Positions 15,538 through 23,046 of a stretch of DNA of 43,084 bases are shown piece after piece. The DNA comes from a virus. The stretch is from positions 1-43,084 of IMG/VR virus record IMGVR_UViG_3300005918_000040; one strand, written 5' to 3'. The notes below the pieces were generated by a model, which saw only the letters and a program-made list of their open reading frames with translations, was not told the DNA's origin and did no database searches. The stretch's first letter is position 1. The number at the start of each line of letters is the position of its first letter. Made by a program: the position numbers and the translations under genes.

Positions 15538-15747
15538 ATGACGAAACAAATTGAGATAGAAACAATTCACTATTCACTGGAAAAAGGACAAAGAGAACAG
15601 ATGGTAAAACAAATTCAAGAATATGGGGAATATGATTTTTTTTCAGAATATGCCGCATACATTAAAAATTTATATCAATCCGGCGAATACCACTTTAAAT
15701 ACTTTACGGATGCTGTGATATCTTATTTTCGCATAACATCTGATTAA
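15538..15747 (+). CDS. Unknown early protein
   Basis: 69 residues, ATG with GGAGGCGCAAC. It is rich in Tyr, Phe and Glu (YGEYDFFSEYAAYIKNLYQS) and looks helical and acidic, in the style of small phage inhibitors of host proteins. No known family is recognised. Confidence 0.55.
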   Translation: MTKQIEIETIHYSLEKGQREQMVKQIQEYGEYDFFSEYAAYIKNLYQSGEYHFKYFTDAVISYFRITSD

Positions 15748-15780
15748 ATGGTGTTAAATTATTTCTATAACTTAGGACTT

Positions 15781-15800
15781 GGCCGGGAACATACCCGGCC
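15781..15800 (+). promoter_or_regulatory. Intergenic GC hairpin
   Basis: Perfect 7-bp inverted repeat GGCCGGG-AACATA-CCCGGCC between two early genes, 11 nt before an AAGGAGG site. It lacks a U-tract, so it looks like an RNA processing or stability element rather than a terminator. Confidence 0.5.
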
Positions 15801-15819
15801 AGGCAAGGAGGTGCGGATC

Positions 15820-16008
15820 ATGGACGAAAAAATCAAATGGAATGAATCATCATTTGCTATCAGAAAAGCAGTCGCCGAACTTATCGGATGGTGTACAAAA
15901 AAAGGCGAACTCACAAAAACAGGTAAACGAATTGCCGGTTCAGACTGGCAAGGATTAACACCAGCAGCAAGAAACATACTTATAAATCATGGTATTACAG
16001 CAGAGTAG
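15820..16008 (+). CDS. Unknown early protein
   Basis: 62 residues. I chose the ATG at 15820 because of AAGGAGGTGCGGATC just upstream; the frame is open from 15748 but lacks a site there and would cross the hairpin. The chain is helical (SSFAIRKAVAELIGWCTKKG, then LTPAARNILINHGI). Function unknown. Confidence 0.55.
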   Translation: MDEKIKWNESSFAIRKAVAELIGWCTKKGELTKTGKRIAGSDWQGLTPAARNILINHGITAE

Positions 16009-16021
16009 GGAGGCGCAAACA

Positions 16022-16273
16022 ATGAAATGGATCGTACAAATGAGGCAGGATGCAAATACATACGCCGTTATATTATCGCATCAAAAGAACGGCAGCGCAA
16101 AAGTGTGCGCATGCAATGATACTGACTTTCATCCGGCAATACGATCAACGCTTGGATGGTACCCGGAACCATTAGAAATTAATGTCTCCCTGGTGCCGGA
16201 ACTGATTAGAAAAAAGATAGTAAACCATATCCGGCGGCGGGTTGATAAGAATCTTAATATCGATAACACTTAA
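16022..16273 (+). CDS. Unknown early protein
   Basis: 83 residues from ATG 16022 (GGAGGCGCAAACA upstream). It has mixed alpha/beta character, beginning MKWIVQMRQDANTYAVILSH and ending in a basic helix (RKKIVNHIRRRVDKNLN). Function unknown. Confidence 0.55.
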   Translation: MKWIVQMRQDANTYAVILSHQKNGSAKVCACNDTDFHPAIRSTLGWYPEPLEINVSLVPELIRKKIVNHIRRRVDKNLNIDNT

Positions 16274-16289
16274 AAAAAGAGGTGAGAAA

Positions 16290-16829
16290 ATGGCAACAAA
16301 AAAACCGAAATTCACACCAGGCAAGTTCGAGAACGTTTATTTTGATGGTAGCTATATAGCAAATGGCAGCCTGATAGTAAGGCACGACCTTGCCGCTCTT
16401 CCAGAAGAAATACAGACATTGATTGATGCAGGGGTAAAGAAGTTCTCCAGAAAAAACAAAGAATTTAATACAGAGGACCCGACGCTGCCAGATATAGCCG
16501 GGCTGATAAATGGACTTGGCGAATTGTTTACACCTGAAAAACTCAAGATTGGTATCAATCTAGGTGATGGCTGGCTTTATCCATTTATTTATGAAGATGT
16601 TTTTGAAGAGAAAATGAGATGTTTAATGGTATTTATTAAGGAAAAGTATGAACCATTAACAAATATCCCCGGCGAGTTATTTATTAATAACGCTGACACG
16701 CTTATTATTAAAGATCTTAATGGTGAGGTGCTGCTGGTGGTTATGGGTTGCAGACCAGGGAACCGGGAAAACCTTATACAAGAAGCGGTCCAGTTAAAAA
16801 GGGGTTTAGATGCAGAACAAAGGAGGTGA
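16290..16829 (+). CDS. Unknown early protein
   Basis: 179 residues starting at ATG 16290 (AGAGGTGAG upstream). It is one of the longer proteins of this arm. Internal hydrophobic strands (LIVRHDLAALPEEIQTLIDA; EVLLVVMGCRPG) suggest a compact alpha/beta fold. I do not recognise a family or motif. Confidence 0.55.
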   Translation: MATKKPKFTPGKFENVYFDGSYIANGSLIVRHDLAALPEEIQTLIDAGVKKFSRKNKEFNTEDPTLPDIAGLINGLGELFTPEKLKIGINLGDGWLYPFIYEDVFEEKMRCLMVFIKEKYEPLTNIPGELFINNADTLIIKDLNGEVLLVVMGCRPGNRENLIQEAVQLKRGLDAEQRR

Positions 16830-16872
16830 TATTATGAAATAAGCATTAAACCGCTTAATATTTCAGCAATGG

Positions 16873-16892
16873 CCGCCGGGATCGTCCGGCGG
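16873..16892 (+). promoter_or_regulatory. Intergenic GC hairpin
   Basis: Perfect 7-bp inverted repeat CCGCCGG-GATCGT-CCGGCGG, followed by CATAACGGAG. No U-tract. It is one of several such hairpins between early genes. Confidence 0.45.
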
Positions 16893-16932
16893 TCATAACG
16901 GAGACATTAATCTAACCCCAGGAGGCGCAACC

Positions 16933-17193
16933 ATGAAGATAGAAGAAATACAACTCAAAGAATTTGCAAGGAATTACACAGGATATTTACCACAGATGGT
17001 ATGCATATCGACAATTTATAAGCCAGAGCTTTCAATCTATACCCAGCTAAAAAGAATACCGCCGAAGATATCCGCTTTCTTTGACAGATCTAAAATAGCA
17101 AAGGTGTATAAAAGCAACCACGCACCGGACCCAAGGGATAACTATTATCTGATATTATCAACCGACGATACAATCTTTATGATTGAATACTAA
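16933..17193 (+). CDS. Unknown early protein
   Basis: 86 residues, ATG after GGAGGCGCAACC. It is basic and contains IPPKISAFFDRSKIAKVYKS; the C-terminal half looks like a small beta fold (YYLILSTDDTIFMIEY). Function unknown. Confidence 0.5.
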   Translation: MKIEEIQLKEFARNYTGYLPQMVCISTIYKPELSIYTQLKRIPPKISAFFDRSKIAKVYKSNHAPDPRDNYYLILSTDDTIFMIEY

Positions 17194-17223
17194 TTATTAC
17201 CTAAAACTTAAAGGAGGCGGATC

Positions 17224-17607
17224 ATGGGAGACAAAAAAGATTATTTAATAACGCATACACACAGGCATGGAGTAAGTTCTGGAATTTTAAATTGCGACCC
17301 GGACATTTTTCCCCAAAACGAACAAAAAATCGCGGATATCTTGGACATAGACTTTGAACCGGACCGAGACGAACGCATAGAGTGGATCCTGCTGGAAACC
17401 CTTGACGTCACCAAATACGCCGGACAGGATGCTATCCGTGACGATTTTTACGAAAAAGATTGGCCCGTGTCAGAGCTGGCTGGACTCTTAACCAGATACA
17501 GGGATTGGTGCAGCCGAAACAACCAGCTTCCAGAGGTTGAAAGCGTGGAAGAAATAAATGAAAGCAACATCAGCCATGTTGCATACCACGCGGAAATGCC
17601 AAGTTAA
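17224..17607 (+). CDS. Unknown acidic early protein
   Basis: 127 residues with AAAGGAGGCGGATC before the ATG. It is acidic overall (IDFEPDRDERIEWILLETLD) and predicted helical. Small acidic early proteins often inhibit host nucleic-acid enzymes, but nothing specific is visible here. Confidence 0.5.
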   Translation: MGDKKDYLITHTHRHGVSSGILNCDPDIFPQNEQKIADILDIDFEPDRDERIEWILLETLDVTKYAGQDAIRDDFYEKDWPVSELAGLLTRYRDWCSRNNQLPEVESVEEINESNISHVAYHAEMPS

Positions 17608-17638
17608 CAACTATCTAAAACTTAAAGGAGGTGCGAAA

Positions 17639-17851
17639 ATGAAGTTAAAAGAATACGCGCAGCGTATAAATGAACTATTGGAGGACGGAAACGGAGATCT
17701 ACAGGTTGTTTATTCCCCATATTCTGAAGGATACCCCGTTGCGCGGGTTTATTGCAAACCAGATGTTGGACATTTTGACGACGCAAATGGAGAATTCACG
17801 AACAAAGCCGATGACTACACAGATGCAGTAAACGCTGTTTGTATTAATTAA
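17639..17851 (+). CDS. Unknown early protein
   Basis: 70 residues from ATG 17639, with AAAGGAGGTGCGAAA upstream. The sequence KLKEYAQRINELLEDGNGDL followed by QVVYSPYSEGYPVARVYCKP recalls small phage proteins of the form 'LIxxLxxLPxxxxVxxxxxEGYxxA', a widespread pattern of unknown role. Confidence 0.55.
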   Translation: MKLKEYAQRINELLEDGNGDLQVVYSPYSEGYPVARVYCKPDVGHFDDANGEFTNKADDYTDAVNAVCIN

Positions 17852-17882
17852 CGACTAACTAAAAGTTAAAGGAGGGAGGAGA

Positions 17883-18077
17883 ATGTCAAAACTAATTCAA
17901 GTGCCAGGAACAAGTCAATTTGTTAATCCTGATTTTGTTACAAATGTATTCCTGATCCGGCCATCAGGAAAATACCGAACTGAATTATTTGTTATCGGTA
18001 ACGAGGGATATACAACCAAAAGAATTGCAACAAAAGCCGACATATTAGACGTAGTTAAGGCTATAAACCAGAGATAA
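17883..18077 (+). CDS. Unknown small protein, paralogue of the 18278 gene
   Basis: 64 residues with GGAGGGAGGAGA before the ATG. It shares the layout (L-I/V-xxPGTxxxVNPxxVTN...TEL-x-VI-x-NEG...T-x-A-D/E-L-D-V-V-x-A-I/L-N-Q) with the 75-residue protein at 18278-18505. The two are separated by one small gene, suggesting local duplication. Beta-strands with a C-terminal helix; function unknown. Confidence 0.6.
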   Translation: MSKLIQVPGTSQFVNPDFVTNVFLIRPSGKYRTELFVIGNEGYTTKRIATKADILDVVKAINQR

Positions 18078-18091
18078 CGGAGGCGAGGATC

Positions 18092-18259
18092 ATGGACCAG
18101 GCGATACACACCAAAATAAACGAGTTAAGTCGCGCAGAAATTAAAACCATTTTCGAATCACGCTGCGAGTTTGAAATCATGGAGTACGAACGAACAGAGG
18201 ACCTAAGAGAGATACTCCGGCAGGAAGTTGAAGCCGGTAAAATGACATTACCAGAATAA
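18092..18259 (+). CDS. Unknown small helical protein
   Basis: 55 residues, ATG after GGAGGCGAGGATC. The chain is a continuous charged helix (KINELSRAEIKTIFESRCEF, then ERTEDLREILRQEVEAGK). It lies between two paralogous genes. No family recognised. Confidence 0.5.
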   Translation: MDQAIHTKINELSRAEIKTIFESRCEFEIMEYERTEDLREILRQEVEAGKMTLPE

Positions 18260-18277
18260 AACAAGGAGGTGCGGATC

Positions 18278-18505
18278 ATGGCAGCATTGGTAAAAATACC
18301 AGGCACAGAGGAATGGGTAAACCCTGCTTATGTAACAAATACATGTAGAGTAGCAGAGAATTACCTTCTAAGGACTCACACAGAGCTATCTGTTATTGCC
18401 AGTAACAATGAGGGTGTTATTTTTGTAACAAAGGAGTACGGGGTCAAAAAAATAACAACATTAGCCGAGCTGGACGTGGTTATTGCAGCATTAAATCAAG
18501 ATTAA
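18278..18505 (+). CDS. Unknown small protein, paralogue of the 17883 gene
   Basis: 75 residues from ATG 18278 (AAGGAGGTGCGGATC). It aligns over its full length with the 64-residue protein at 17883-18077 and has a short insert in the middle. The leader of this gene is also nearly identical to that at 15805-15819. Confidence 0.6.
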   Translation: MAALVKIPGTEEWVNPAYVTNTCRVAENYLLRTHTELSVIASNNEGVIFVTKEYGVKKITTLAELDVVIAALNQD

Positions 18506-18535
18506 CGACTGACCACAACTTAAGGAGAAAATTAT

Positions 18536-18853
18536 ATGAGAAATTACAGGAGGCTTATAAAATCTATCAGAAAACAATGCTGGTTTTGTGGCGTTAAAGC
18601 CAATGCAAAATATGTATCGGACTATATGCATGAACATTCTGCTTTCGATGAGGAATGTCCAGGAGACTATTACCATGATGAATGTCTCAAAAAAATATTG
18701 TGCAGTTACAAAAGAGAGTGGGACAAGACTGCTTGGATGGCTTGGAATATAGCCAGTAGGATAAAGGAGGATAAAAGGAGAGATGCTTCAAGGGCAAGAG
18801 CCATGGAGGATTTGTGCAAAGCCATGGAGGATTGGTGTAAAGACATAAAATAA
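18536..18853 (+). CDS. Zinc-binding protein with a C-terminal tandem repeat
   Basis: 105 residues. CWFC (16-19) and later CPGD...HDEC suggest a zinc site with an added His/Cys pair. The C-terminus carries a tandem repeat (AMEDLCK, AMEDWCK) from a 21-bp DNA duplication at about 18800-18842. Function unknown. Confidence 0.5.
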   Translation: MRNYRRLIKSIRKQCWFCGVKANAKYVSDYMHEHSAFDEECPGDYYHDECLKKILCSYKREWDKTAWMAWNIASRIKEDKRRDASRARAMEDLCKAMEDWCKDIK

Positions 18854-18888
18854 ACCGTAACAACCGCCAATAACTTAAGGAGGTAAAA

Positions 18889-19152
18889 ATGGTAAAAGCA
18901 AAAGATGTTTTTTTTCCACTTCATATCGAAAACGTGGATACGGAGATGCTGGAAGAACAAAGGATAATTATCAATAACATCCTGGACAGGAATACAAAAG
19001 AAGGATTTCTTTCCGGCAACGAAGAAGCAGCGCTTACAGGTGTGTGTAACATGCTCGATTACTGGTCAGATAAAAAATATTACGACCAGCATGGATCAAA
19101 TACCGGCAGCAGGGGGCTGATAGGGATGAAAAAAAATCCCGATCGTCAATAA
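18889..19152 (+). CDS. Unknown early protein
   Basis: 87 residues, ATG after AACTTAAGGAGGTAAAA. Helical (EEQRIIINNILDRNTKEGFL, then NEEAALTGVCNMLDYWSDKK). Its stop overlaps the next intergenic leader, where the phrase 'ATAACTTAA' occurs twice. Function unknown. Confidence 0.5.
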   Translation: MVKAKDVFFPLHIENVDTEMLEEQRIIINNILDRNTKEGFLSGNEEAALTGVCNMLDYWSDKKYYDQHGSNTGSRGLIGMKKNPDRQ

Positions 19153-19193
19153 CTTAACGATCGGCAATAACTTAAGGAGGTAAAACAAAAAAA

Positions 19194-19484
19194 ATGACAC
19201 GGACATATATAGACATTAAGTTTCATGGATGTATCGAAAAAGACTCGAAATGGAATGGAATGGTCAAAGCCTGGTATGCATGCAAAGCAGCAAAAACAGA
19301 AATACCATTAGAGGTTGATAACTATTTTAATGGGAATGAGCCGGATCGTGACGGCGGGATAATCGAGCTGGAGCCAATATCCGAAAGAACATCAGGACTG
19401 GATGAATCGGTACGATATCGGATAGACCTGAAATCCCTATCTAAAGATATAGAGTTCTTAGACGTTGAAATACTAAAACCTTAA
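19194..19484 (+). CDS. Unknown early protein
   Basis: 96 residues, ATG with an AACTTAAGGAGGTAAAAC leader. Mixed alpha/beta; contains FHGCIEKDSKWNGMVKAWYA and an acidic end. No motif recognised. Confidence 0.5.
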   Translation: MTRTYIDIKFHGCIEKDSKWNGMVKAWYACKAAKTEIPLEVDNYFNGNEPDRDGGIIELEPISERTSGLDESVRYRIDLKSLSKDIEFLDVEILKP

Positions 19485-19514
19485 CCACCGCCAATAAATT
19501 GGGAGGGAAAAATC

Positions 19515-19910
19515 ATGGAACGCAAAGATCAAAGGAGACGAATCATGGAATATGTCAGAATATCAGTATCCGGTGGAGTAGCGACGGTAACTAAAATGAC
19601 AAAAGGCGTCACCGTAGAGATCAATGAATACGATATCGACGGTGCCGATGAATCACTCAATATCACAGTGGATGAACACGGTGCCCGGATGATCCAGGAC
19701 ATCATCAGAAGAGGATCGGCTCATAAAACAGGCATATTCGATGGAACAGTGGGTTTTTGCGGCCGCTGTGGGCACGGATACCCCATTGAAACGATGCATC
19801 TTCAACATGTAAACGAATACACGGATAAAGAGATGGGGATCCCTGACTCGTTCCTGTGTTCGTTGTGTAAGGTAGAAATAGCAAGGGATATAGCTGCGGA
19901 CCAGCTGTAA
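19515..19910 (+). CDS. Zinc-binding early protein
   Basis: 131 residues from the ATG at 19515 (GGAGGGAAAAATC upstream). A second ATG at 19545 also has an AAGGAGACGAATC site, so the start is doubtful and the first 10 residues may be a remnant of leader duplication. Cysteines CGRCG (about 77-81) and CSLC (about 117-120) form a probable zinc ribbon. Function unknown. Confidence 0.55.
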   Translation: MERKDQRRRIMEYVRISVSGGVATVTKMTKGVTVEINEYDIDGADESLNITVDEHGARMIQDIIRRGSAHKTGIFDGTVGFCGRCGHGYPIETMHLQHVNEYTDKEMGIPDSFLCSLCKVEIARDIAADQL

Positions 19911-19920
19911 AAACAGAACC

Positions 19921-19948
19921 GGGAACAAAGAGGTGAGGCTTTGTTCCC
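19921..19948 (+). promoter_or_regulatory. Intergenic hairpin
   Basis: Perfect 10-bp stem GGGAACAAAG / CTTTGTTCCC around an 8-nt loop, 11 nt after a gene stop. No U-tract follows. It could be a mRNA stabiliser or processing site. Confidence 0.5.
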
Positions 19949-19994
19949 AGTCTGATTGAGGTGACACTAACCTTAAAGGAAAAACGAGTCAAAA

Positions 19995-20045
19995 ATGGAT
20001 CAAATTAAGCCTAACAGAATAAAAATGACTGTCAAATACTTTTAA
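19995..20045 (+). CDS. Possible 16-residue leader peptide
   Basis: ATG with AAAGGAAAAACGAG upstream; peptide MDQIKPNRIKMTVKYF. Very short and unsupported by similarity. It sits in the 180-bp gap before the next gene, between a hairpin and an AT-rich palindrome. Confidence 0.2.
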   Translation: MDQIKPNRIKMTVKYF

Positions 20046-20060
20046 ACAAAAAAGGACACT

Positions 20061-20078
20061 TTAATATAACTATATTAA
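20061..20078. promoter_or_regulatory. AT-rich palindrome upstream of the 20091 gene
   Basis: TTAATATA-AC-TATATTAA, 8-bp arms with a 2-bp gap, ending 3 bp before the GGAG site of the next gene. It could be an operator or a melting region of a promoter. No matching copy was seen elsewhere. Confidence 0.35.
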
Positions 20079-20090
20079 TTGGAGAACCGT

Positions 20091-20273
20091 ATGGACCAAT
20101 CAACGATAGACGAAGCCGTAAAGATAGCGACAAGATCAGCTTTATATGGTCACCCTGTTAGCTCTATAACCTGGATCCCACCTGCAACTGCATCCAGCGA
20201 CCCTAGAGGATCTTTTTTGATAGAAGACTATAGGTATTCAAGCGCAGCGGAGACGCCGCCATGGGAAGGATGA
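20091..20273 (+). CDS. Unknown early protein
   Basis: 60 residues from ATG 20091, with TTGGAGAACCGT upstream; an in-frame TTG at 20079 lies within the ribosome site and is unlikely to be the start. The N-terminus is helical (STIDEAVKIATRSALYG), the rest polar and Pro-rich. Function unknown. Confidence 0.5.
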   Translation: MDQSTIDEAVKIATRSALYGHPVSSITWIPPATASSDPRGSFLIEDYRYSSAAETPPWEG

Positions 20274-20322
20274 ATCTATAACAAAAACCAACTAACAATA
20301 AAAATGGGGGAAGGACGGCAAA

Positions 20323-20520
20323 ATGAAATCAATCAGAAATATTGGAATATTAGAAGCAAGAGTAAAAGGCCAGTCATATACCGAGATTGGAGAAAAACAT
20401 AATATCTCAAAACAAAGATGCCAGAAAATATGCCAGGTCTTAATGGAAGAATACACGCGCCTGAAGAATAAAAAGCATGTTTATTGGAACGGAAGAAAGA
20501 AAAACCTAAAAATAGCCTAA
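20323..20520 (+). CDS. Sigma-region-4-like helix-turn-helix protein
   Basis: 65 residues. The segment ARVKGQSYTEIGEKHNISKQ followed by RCQKICQVL matches the helix-turn-helix of sigma70 region 4.2 (GxSYxEIGxxxxISxQRVxxI). A basic tail follows. It would bind DNA and may regulate the early operon or contact RNA polymerase. The weak GGGGGAAGG site suggests modest expression. Confidence 0.6.
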   Translation: MKSIRNIGILEARVKGQSYTEIGEKHNISKQRCQKICQVLMEEYTRLKNKKHVYWNGRKKNLKIA

Positions 20521-20537
20521 AACTTAAGGAGGGAAAA

Positions 20538-20735
20538 ATGAACAAACTTATAATTGAATTAAAGTATAGAGACCTTGTTGAAGAAGCCAGTGAAATATCA
20601 GCAATAGTTACACTTAAGGCAGAAGGGCCAAGAGAAGATATCGAAAGGATAACAAAAGCGATCCGAGATGCAATACCAGGAAACCAACCTGAATGGCCGG
20701 AAGGCACTATAAGCGAAAAACAGCCTAAAACTTAA
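20538..20735 (+). CDS. Unknown early protein
   Basis: 65 residues from ATG 20538, chosen for AACTTAAGGAGGGAAAA upstream. Beta-alpha pattern: NKLIIELKYRDLVEEASEIS then EGPREDIERITKAIRDAI. Function unknown. Confidence 0.5.
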   Translation: MNKLIIELKYRDLVEEASEISAIVTLKAEGPREDIERITKAIRDAIPGNQPEWPEGTISEKQPKT

Positions 20736-20748
20736 GGAGGAAAAAGAT

Positions 20749-21156
20749 ATGAGCCTTTCATGCAGTTGTGATTATGATTATGACTATGAGCCAGGCGATT
20801 GGATGTATTGGTTTGAAAATAGCTCTGATTTTATCCCCCTAGATACAACCCGCCGAAAAAGGTGTTGTAGTTGTAACGAATTAATAGATATAGGGGCGTT
20901 GTGTATTAAATATCCAAGGCGTAGATATCCGCATGATGAAATAGAATCAAATATAAAAATGGGGACAGATTTAGAAAGCGCCTTTTGCGATGAACCCTGT
21001 ATTTCTATATCTGACTATTATCACTGTGAAAAATGTGGAGAGATTTTTCTAAACCTGACAGACATTGGGTACGAGTGTCTTTTGCCCGAAGAAGACATGA
21101 GAGAAAGCTTAAAAGAATACCACGAATTAACGGGCTTTAGGTATACAAAGCCTTAA
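20749..21156 (+). CDS. Cysteine-rich, probable zinc-binding protein
   Basis: 135 residues, ATG with AACTTAAGGAGGAAAA. It carries CCSC (about residues 39-42), a C...C pair around 78-82 and CEKCG (about 92-96), consistent with two zinc sites. It is acidic outside these. This is one of several unrelated zinc-ribbon proteins in this phage. Confidence 0.55.
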   Translation: MSLSCSCDYDYDYEPGDWMYWFENSSDFIPLDTTRRKRCCSCNELIDIGALCIKYPRRRYPHDEIESNIKMGTDLESAFCDEPCISISDYYHCEKCGEIFLNLTDIGYECLLPEEDMRESLKEYHELTGFRYTKP

Positions 21157-21183
21157 TAACAACCTAAAACTTAGGAGGAAAAA

Positions 21184-21330
21184 ATGCAGGAATTATGGAA
21201 AGGGATAGCAATATTTGGGATATGGGCGTCTATCGGAGCCGTAGGCGTGGCAAGTGGTGCCGTGCCGGTTGTCGGATTTCTGGCGTTTTGTGGCATGTTT
21301 GCGACCCTTGGAATATGCCTTTTTGGATAG
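21184..21330 (+). CDS. Small membrane protein
   Basis: 48 residues with AACTTAGGAGGAAAAA before the ATG. Two hydrophobic segments (IAIFGIWASIGAVGVASGAV and VGFLAFCGMFATLGICLF) indicate a two-helix hairpin. Possible roles include superinfection exclusion or membrane perturbation; nothing specific is visible. Confidence 0.55.
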   Translation: MQELWKGIAIFGIWASIGAVGVASGAVPVVGFLAFCGMFATLGICLFG

Positions 21331-21366
21331 AAAAACTCAATATAAACTTTAAAAGGAGGTGAGATC

Positions 21367-21755
21367 GTGGATTTCAAAGAACAAATCGCAAAGGCTATTA
21401 TTAAAAAAGTTAAAACCCGCACAAAGATAATGGATTTTTCTAATAAGTTACAAAAAGCCATGTTGTTGGAAGATAAAGACATAAGGCTTGCGAGAGAGCA
21501 TGACGTTCGGTGGAATTTTAAAGACTTTTTATTCCTTTTTCTATCATCCCATCGTCTAGGCCGTTTTTAAAACATGGTTGGGCAGACCTATTAGAATGTG
21601 TCCCAATAGACACTGACAATGATTTTGGGTTTTCAAATAGGCCAGATCCTAAGACCCCGGAGGGATGGCATTACAAGATGGAAGGAACAGCAACCGAAAT
21701 CCTACCGCCGGATAATGTCCAAAAGCAGATATTAAAATATATTAAATCATTATAA
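21367..21755 (+). pseudogene. Early gene interrupted by a frameshift
   Basis: A GTG start (21367, AAAAGGAGGTGAGATC upstream) begins MDFKEQIAKAIIKKVKTRTK and the frame stops at 21570. The -1 frame continues without a stop from the TTTTT run at about 21527-21531 to 21755: IPFSIIPSSRPFLKHGWADL, then LECVPIDTDNDFGFSNRPDP and so on. This second part has no start codon of its own but looks like normal protein. One additional T would give a single protein of about 128 residues. Sequencing indel, true mutation or a frameshift site are all possible. Confidence 0.5.
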
Positions 21756-21793
21756 AAAAACAACCTTAACGATAGTCAAAAAGGGAGGGAAAA

Positions 21794-22048
21794 ATGTCAG
21801 ACGCAGACAAATTACAGGTACTCGTTGTCGAGGCTCTTCGGTGTAGGTCTATTTATCGAAAAGCCCTGGATGAAATAGATAAATATGGAGATTTAATAAA
21901 CATGCAGGCCACTGCGAGAAAGGCGATCTCCGATGCCTGCCAACCTGTCGGTGAAGCGGACACGAAAGAGCCAGAGATTAAAAAAAGTGGTTGCAAGTGG
22001 TTTGAGGAACCAGACTTTTGTCTCCGCGAACACGAATCGGTTCAGTAG
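21794..22048 (+). CDS. Unknown early protein
   Basis: 84 residues, ATG after AAAGGGAGGGAAAA. Helical (LQVLVVEALRCRSIYRKALD), with a C-terminal CKWF...FCLREH cluster. Function unknown. Confidence 0.5.
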   Translation: MSDADKLQVLVVEALRCRSIYRKALDEIDKYGDLINMQATARKAISDACQPVGEADTKEPEIKKSGCKWFEEPDFCLREHESVQ

Positions 22049-22089
22049 CATCAACCCTATTAACCGTCAATAAGTTGGGAGGGAGGAAT

Positions 22090-22347
22090 ATGTCAGAATG
22101 TTGCGAAGATTATAAAAAAGGAGTTGAGAACATAAACGATTGTATGGCTTTTTGTGCAAATCAATATACTGGCCCTGTGGGTCAATATAAGTTTTTTATG
22201 TTTTGTCCGTGGTGTGGCTCGAAGCTAAAACCCACCGAACCTGACGTTGAAGCGGGTCCGAAAGAGACTATCATGGTAAACCATCCGCCTTGGTGTGGAA
22301 AGTGCAACAAGTTCCATACTAAAAATGAGCGCTGCAATGTGTATTAA
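22090..22347 (+). CDS. Small zinc-ribbon protein
   Basis: 85 residues from ATG 22090 (GGGAGGGAGGAAT). FCPWCGSKLKP (about 41-51) is a typical zinc-ribbon knuckle of phage proteins, and PPWCGKCNKFH...C follows. The N-terminal CC and C residues may complete the sites. Function unknown. Confidence 0.6.
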   Translation: MSECCEDYKKGVENINDCMAFCANQYTGPVGQYKFFMFCPWCGSKLKPTEPDVEAGPKETIMVNHPPWCGKCNKFHTKNERCNVY

Positions 22348-22373
22348 CCATCAGCAATAAGTTGGGAGGGATA

Positions 22374-22721
22374 ATGATTGATTATGATAGCAATATTAAC
22401 AACCAAGGAAAACTTATAGAACCCTCAACCATATTGATGTCAATGGCTATCGTTATATCTATATGGTTTTGGCATGAGAAAACTCTGGTGCTGGGGCCAT
22501 TGATATGGGGTTTAGGATCTTGTTTTTTTATTATTCGAAACTCTATTAAAGGCAAAAAGTGCAAACGGTGCGATATAGACATAAGCAATTCGTTTTTTTG
22601 CCAGAGCTGTGTAGAAGATTATTTCTTCAACTTTCCGGTAATATACACAACATCTGCAATATTCTCTTTATTTGTTTGGTATTTTTTATTGCCGGAAATC
22701 TACAATATATTAATTAAATAG
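22374..22721 (+). CDS. Membrane protein with an internal zinc ribbon
   Basis: 115 residues from ATG 22374 (GGGAGGGATA). Two hydrophobic helices (about 20-55) are followed by CKRCD...FFCQSC (about 66-80), then a further hydrophobic segment (TTSAIFSLFVWYFLLPEIY). A cytoplasmic zinc hairpin between membrane helices is likely. Function unknown. Confidence 0.55.
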   Translation: MIDYDSNINNQGKLIEPSTILMSMAIVISIWFWHEKTLVLGPLIWGLGSCFFIIRNSIKGKKCKRCDIDISNSFFCQSCVEDYFFNFPVIYTTSAIFSLFVWYFLLPEIYNILIK

Positions 22722-22750
22722 CACCGATAAGTTAGGAGGAAATTAAAAAC

Positions 22751-22879
22751 ATGAGTATGAAACCGGCGCAATGCCAAAAATCGAAAGAGGTAAAAACCCT
22801 GAGAATGAGCAATGGCCTTCAACGCTTCTATTACGGCGTGATAAGGCTCTTAACAATTAAAAAAGGACGGAGGTGCTAA
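22751..22879 (+). CDS. Small basic protein
   Basis: 42 residues with TTAGGAGGAAATT upstream. The N-terminus and C-terminus are basic (KKGRRC). Its stop overlaps the next ATG (TAATG), so the two are coupled. No family recognised. Confidence 0.45.
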   Translation: MSMKPAQCQKSKEVKTLRMSNGLQRFYYGVIRLLTIKKGRRC

Positions 22880-23046
22880 TGGGTAAAGAAAAAAACAAAG
22901 ATGTTCTGATCAGAGATTTTCCTGCGGATCTTCACAAAAAAATCAAACATTATAAAATCGATAACAACGGAATAAGCGTTAGCGATTGTATGATAAAACT
23001 CATGAAAAAGGGGCTTAAAGATGATAAAAAATCAAAATCATCCTAA
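22879..23046 (+). CDS. Ribbon-helix-helix-like DNA-binding protein
   Basis: 55 residues. VLIRDFPADLHKKIKHYKID followed by GISVSDCMIKLMKKGLK fits the Arc/MetJ-type ribbon-helix-helix pattern (beta-strand, then two helices with a G-I-S turn). The gene overlaps the integrase start by 26 nt, so it is likely a partner or regulator of the recombinase, for instance as a repressor or directionality factor. Confidence 0.6.
   Translation: MGKEKNKDVLIRDFPADLHKKIKHYKIDNNGISVSDCMIKLMKKGLKDDKKSKSS

Noticed and set aside
21171-21482. A 103-codon minus-strand frame opposite the small membrane protein
   Set aside because: It is antisense to two genes with good ribosome sites and has no site of its own.
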